Shown here piece by piece: positions 62,201 through 64,000 of a DNA stretch of 64,000 bases. The position numbers were made by a program, and so were the translations under genes. The notes beneath the pieces are model-generated. The model ran no database searches. It was not told where the DNA came from and worked only from the letters and a program-made list of their open reading frames with translations. Every line of letters begins with the position of its first letter. The stretch's first letter is position 1. This DNA is from Bacteroidales bacterium. GTDB taxonomy: Bacteria > Bacteroidota > Bacteroidia > Bacteroidales > FEN-979. Location: positions 1 through 64,000 of the forward strand of contig JAQWBQ010000014.1 of NCBI GenBank assembly GCA_028706295.1, written 5' to 3'.

Positions 62201-62668
62201 CCCGGCAGCCAGGTTCCAACCTATACCTAATAAACCATTACCGGCTTGACTATTGTATACCAAGGCTATTTCCGGGTTCAAACCTGCGGTTCCCGGTGGA
62301 AGGATTATAGGAATGGTATAATTGGCAGATCCAGCCGGTCCGAGCGAAAAACTCCCAGAGGTAGCCCCCACAGGTAACGAATAGTCAAGGGGCCGTTTTT
62401 CGGGATCCACTGGATTGATTTCATAAGTAATTGGACATAACAGATCAGGGTTTATATGGGCCTTAAGTTGATTGCCGGGTCCTGGAAAATAGGAGAAAGC
62501 CGGAATCATTTTGATAAGTTTCGATGCTTCATAGGGATATGATTGGCTCAAATTGTGCGGATAGTCCAGAATAATTGTTGTATTGCAATCTTCCTGTGCG
62601 TTTGTTTTTATATCGAGGAGACTAAATACGACAACCGTAAATAATAATATGGTAAAATTCTTTTTCAT
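56252..62668 (-). CDS. SpvB/RHS polymorphic toxin with C-terminal PD-(D/E)XK-like nuclease domain
   Basis: This 2138-aa protein has a signal peptide (1-25). A SpvB/TcdB-like N-domain follows (about 95-400, LPVGATSGSFSLGPAGSANYT, GLLGIGWNLAAGSSIKRIPK), then FG-GAP/VCBS repeats (about 435-820, repeated DFNGDG), and a long RHS/YD-repeat shell (about 1080-1790, e.g. YDAYGSLMWEEDPKGN). The RHS core ends at NGRTYDPLIARFLTPDNF (about 1785-1802) and DPSGE (1831). A Gly/Ala-rich hydrophobic pre-toxin segment (1832-2005) follows. The tip (about 2030-2138) has VRVDIAADFNGEIILYEVKNG with Asp2070, Glu2083 and Lys2085, and Gln2096 in PNQK, fitting a restriction-endonuclease-fold nuclease toxin. This is a TcB-TcC-like cocoon in one chain. 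It has no T9SS domain of its own. Confidence 0.88.
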   Translation of the reverse strand: MKKNFTILLFTVVVFSLLDIKTNAQEDCNTTIILDYPHNLSQSYPYEASKLIKMIPAFSYFPGPGNQLKAHINPDLLCPITYEINPVDPEKRPLDYSLPVGATSGSFSLGPAGSANYTIPIILPPGTAGLNPEIALVYNSQAGNGLLGIGWNLAAGSSIKRIPKNLYSTQTVSANNVISLGYNKGITLIDDDFAIDGSRLYAVNGLSYGDDGCEYYTELFNGSKIISYGQDLNGPVWFHVKTKDGKVIEYGRSEDSRVKSSTSEEILYWNINKITDLKGNYIEFKYIVHKPPQYSEIQFYLSEINYTGNASQELTPYNSVKFTYSSRQDQSFSYIYGTKFKQNILLDKIVTYAGNNIVRRYDFSYTFDFFSHLYEIKEFGSDGNRYNSTVCKYTTQHNSTDFKELLGTTVIPENTDRQYWYHTLDFNGDGRSDILQCEYIKLGYKLYYSWNVYENTSLDNHFDGISNFQLYHTENINCDEITYGDSNGDGLDDIFVIQKYGDSFKLICYYSRPNDPDKFIPVELGFINGVTEIANIRPVEINGDGKTDLMLINETSVGNFETHLLISNNVSPDPLITLYYTECITGIYAANDDKINLGDFNGDGKNEILIQDKNANNFKVYNYDNTTNGVTLQFSGTEIGAYDSVAVANFNGDSYADLLVYRDYNSTWHIWYSDGTRFIDEGTSPAALVADPRNNDNSFLIGDFNGDGLSDIYQAISNSSNNYTAITIFYSHGNDFTTSTAEINEHLAYWEVRYTIGDFNGDGNTDILSYDFPNPQNTLQERRLKAIILNEKVKPHHLVSIANGLNHLTKFEYHPLTNEKYYERGVNFLGFINTFGQVSDCQPPLYVLTMISSSSGVNNALISSGYSYKGARFHRLGKGFLGYTQLSQYDHEKDITTRKTFEVHFENSDISLNEFCTNSLIESTVTVGSTLVSKETYTNHYKLKIYPNDHYCRVFFPINNKTISDDLLTNVTTTTEVNDNDMDNFGNVLKSKISYGNEGYKEISSTYTDVDGQIYWCPSQPDEVTTTLMRTNDVAYTRKVHYIYYGESGGGISGDEDPDNIGLLRSVICDPGKPKMMMTIFEYDAYGNIRLKINNTIKLPNRTTSFTYDSKGRFPITETNSLDHVVKSTYDDRTGNPLTITDQNNLTTVYQYDGFGRQTKVTTPDNVSSINNVQWVTNNQPANALFKITKDTDGEPISISYNDILCRPVRSLQGSFRDRNVVVDSKYNLKGQQIEITEPYYEGDPSPSASGKTTYQYNSEGRIDRIIHPAFTEKYDYSGNTIMVTNLSTGQFLLSVKDSWNSTKQVMDPAGTVVYTYYSSGLPKEITGVDQTKTTMLYDDYGRQISLNDPDAGEHHYEYDAYGSLMWEEDPKGNRFTYTYDLLDRLITKTGTDNTSITYTYDNEPTGIGLLSSISYSNGIIYHEQYDALSRLNKHTERIDGVDYLTTFDFDMYGNVSKIEYPSQVVVRNEYEDGYLSNVYLNGNNTPIFSTNHFNQRGQITNYALGNGYVVTRGYDGFGFPSLIRVGSILDQSYFFDPPSGNLTSHTDNLRGLSESYNYTDALKNRLNEHLVAGQSAANTISYAPNGNIESKSDIGAYFHYDPAFCPPHAVYKVTSAMGPHTNENLQTITYTSFNKIEQLSHQTNGYNLLFTYGPDYSRKKTELFKNSELIKTKLFIGGGYEIEKTANGTTRQLHYINGADGLAAIYVIENGPGTMYYIHKDYLGSWQSVTDESGNIVQEMSYDPWGRRRSPIDWTFDNLPGSFLFDRGFTGHEHLKEFDLINMNGRTYDPLIARFLTPDNFIQSSSNSQNFNRYSYCFNNPLIYTDPSGEIALIDDAILGLIGGTINVLTNLGNIHSLGQGLGYFGIGFVSGVLSEYITPVGAAALMGAGNAALGSYVSTGHVDPGAVIHGAVTSGIVSGLTMGLGQAIAPSLSNVFSGIASPVLRNAITQGVIGTGLGAIGGGLGSVMNGGNFWEGAGQGALWGGGIGFATGVYGGFQYAKARDLNPWTGRSTLGPLTPLKPIEGYVSPYQKGQEGVNRAIDEINAQGGRVLRQEITVEVNGIRVRVDIAADFNGEIILYEVKNGPSAGFTPNQKIVLPQMQDGIPIIPRGGNANYVWPGQVGQPTTQYYLIIKKY

Positions 62669-62727
62669 ACAAGGTATCTTGTTAATTCAGACTTGTGAAG
62701 CATTTAATGAAAGCAATTACCCTATTA

Positions 62728-64000
62728 TTATTTTGACTCATTCAACTTCTCTTTCAAGGCATTGATCTGCTTCTGCTGATCAATAAGGTAGAGTGTGAGT
62801 TCTTCCACTTTTTTAAGTAAGAGGGCATTCATTTCTCCAAGGTTGATCCCATTAGCCCTGACCTCAGATTCTGAAGGAATATCAGGAAGGTGTTTGTTGA
62901 TAATAACGTATTTTTCAAGTTCTTCCAATGACTTCAGTGAGTAATCTTTTAAAAAGACATTGTCATACCAATCTCCATGCAGTTTTACCTCAATATCTTC
63001 GGTAGTAATTCCACCAGTAACAAAAAGCTTATGATTCCCTGAAGCTCCCTCAAAATCCTCGCAACCAATACCAACCCTGCCATTTCTGAATGAAATGATC
63101 GGCTGTGGCTCCAATGCATTCTCAGAGATGTGTCCCACACCTAATTCATCCACAGTAAGGCCGTAACCACCTTGGGAATTCATTGCCCATAATGAAGATG
63201 CATAAGAACCCAAGGCGTATGATCTTATAGCTGTTGCACCATTTCTATTTACATCCAATGCTACGCTGGGATTTCGTGTACCTATTCCGATATCACCAGT
63301 ATTAGATATAGTCATTCTTGACATTCCAGCTATTTCTTCATCTGTAAAAATTTGCGGATCACTACTTGACTCCAAGGATTTTGCATTTACAAATTGGATG
63401 CTACCAAAAACATCAACATATATAATGGCACCTCCATTATGGACCCCATCGCTATCAAAAATCCAATTGTTCTGTGCTCTGGCAGCGTTAAATCCAATAT
63501 AAGAAGTACATGGTCCAAGTCCCGGGTAATTTGCGGACCCAATAGATAATTTTTCAAAACCAGCATTCACCTGAAATTTTGAAAGAGGTAATTCAGTTCC
63601 GACCCCAACATGCCCATTGTTTTTCAGAAAAAGACAATAATTAGCCCCACGATTGGATTCAGACTCAACTTTCCAGAAATTCAGACCCTCATTATAATAC
63701 TCTATTCCCCATTCACCTAAGGGCCATGTGTTAGAAGCCACCTCCCCGAAAAGGATACTCCCATTCAAACTACCTGGTGCATCTGAAGGACTACGCGAAA
63801 TGAGAATATTGCCATCCATAATATGAAGTTTCTGAAAGGGTCTGTCAGTTCCGATTCCTACATTTTTGTATCTTAAAGCATTAAAATAAATCGAACGCAT
63901 TTCGCCAGGTGGCGGTTCAGTCCCTGTTTTCCCAACCGTGGAAATAAGCCAGTCATCGTCATGGAAATTAGAGGCATCTGCCCAGGTACCTATCCCTTCA
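62728..64000 (-). CDS. Tail-fibre-like repeat protein with C-terminal coiled coil (5' end outside window)
   Basis: The frame is open through the right edge, so the N-terminus is missing; the Met at 63900 is internal. Repeats of the NVGIGT-x-x-P-x-x-x-LHI type (VGIGTDRPFQKLHIMDG, VGVGTELPLSKFQVN, IGIGTRNPSVALDVN) are those of trimeric phage-tail-fibre-like surface proteins of Bacteroidota. The C-terminus has the family sequence FLKDYSLKSLEELEKYVI, NKHLPDIPSESEV and GINLGEMNALLLKKVEEL, then a short coiled coil (YLIDQQKQINALKEKL). No intact S74 peptidase Ser-Lys pair is evident. It lies 59 bp upstream of the RHS toxin in the same direction. Confidence 0.82.
   Translation of the reverse strand, partial: EGIGTWADASNFHDDDWLISTVGKTGTEPPPGEMRSIYFNALRYKNVGIGTDRPFQKLHIMDGNILISRSPSDAPGSLNGSILFGEVASNTWPLGEWGIEYYNEGLNFWKVESESNRGANYCLFLKNNGHVGVGTELPLSKFQVNAGFEKLSIGSANYPGLGPCTSYIGFNAARAQNNWIFDSDGVHNGGAIIYVDVFGSIQFVNAKSLESSSDPQIFTDEEIAGMSRMTISNTGDIGIGTRNPSVALDVNRNGATAIRSYALGSYASSLWAMNSQGGYGLTVDELGVGHISENALEPQPIISFRNGRVGIGCEDFEGASGNHKLFVTGGITTEDIEVKLHGDWYDNVFLKDYSLKSLEELEKYVIINKHLPDIPSESEVRANGINLGEMNALLLKKVEELTLYLIDQQKQINALKEKLNESK

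Overview
The window looks like a chromosomal segment of an uncultured member of the Bacteroidota, probably near the Bacteroidales. The evidence is: type IX secretion system (T9SS) type A C-terminal sorting domains on several giant secreted proteins; a TonB-dependent receptor with an N-terminal carboxypeptidase-regulatory-like domain; a PorT-like outer-membrane barrel; and promoters with the Bacteroidota -7 element TAnnTTTG, several with a TTG about 19 bp upstream. There is no rRNA, tRNA, CRISPR array or intact insertion sequence that I can see.

Layout. 1-7.3 kb (minus): two paralogous giant surface proteins, the first running off the left edge. 7.4-9.6 kb (plus): rplU, rpmA, a terminator, serS. 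9.6-15.1 kb (plus): an operon of outer-membrane barrel, small lipoprotein, mtnA-type isomerase and a VPS10/BNR-repeat protein. 15.2-31.9 kb: an envelope-glycan/lipid-like locus holding a GT87 mannosyltransferase-like membrane protein, WecE aminotransferase, a polysaccharide flippase, two tandem sulfotransferases, a tight minus-strand operon (ACP, KAS III, SDR, DPM1-like glycosyltransferase, GNAT), and four tandem cobalamin-binding-type radical SAM paralogues. 32-37 kb: a Spy-like periplasmic protein, a TonB receptor and a fatty-acyl-AMP ligase. 37-43 kb (minus): a probable operon of M20 amidohydrolase, TPR protein, rsmA and a TMTC-like membrane/TPR protein. 43.1-47.2 kb: a papain-like T9SS cargo protein, divergent from a PP2C phosphatase. 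49.5-54 kb (minus): lipocalin and a three-subunit acyl-CoA carboxylase. 54-64 kb (minus, AT-rich): a dead IS4 remnant, a small T9SS-CTD protein, a probable immunity protein, a 2138-aa SpvB-RHS polymorphic toxin ending in a PD-(D/E)XK-like nuclease domain, and a tail-fibre-like protein running off the right edge.

How the genes may work together. The minus operon at 22.0-25.7 kb plus WecE suggests a 4-amino-4,6-dideoxy sugar that is N-acylated (GNAT) with a 3-hydroxyacyl group built on the dedicated ACP by KAS III and SDR, moved to a polyprenyl carrier by the DPM1-like enzyme, flipped by the Wzx-like protein and possibly sulfated. This is inference. The role of the four radical SAM enzymes is unknown, and they are the most likely place for undescribed chemistry. 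The RHS toxin, its immunity gene and a small T9SS protein carrying its own YD-like motif form a second system of interest.

At the nucleotide level, degenerate modular short-tandem-repeat blocks sit directly 3' of several genes. Two of them, 23 kb apart and inverted, keep the same order of repeat words. A candidate structured RNA with its own promoter-like element and terminator-like T-run lies at about 19.46-19.63 kb, and a second long-range inverted repeat lies in the leader of the radical SAM cluster.
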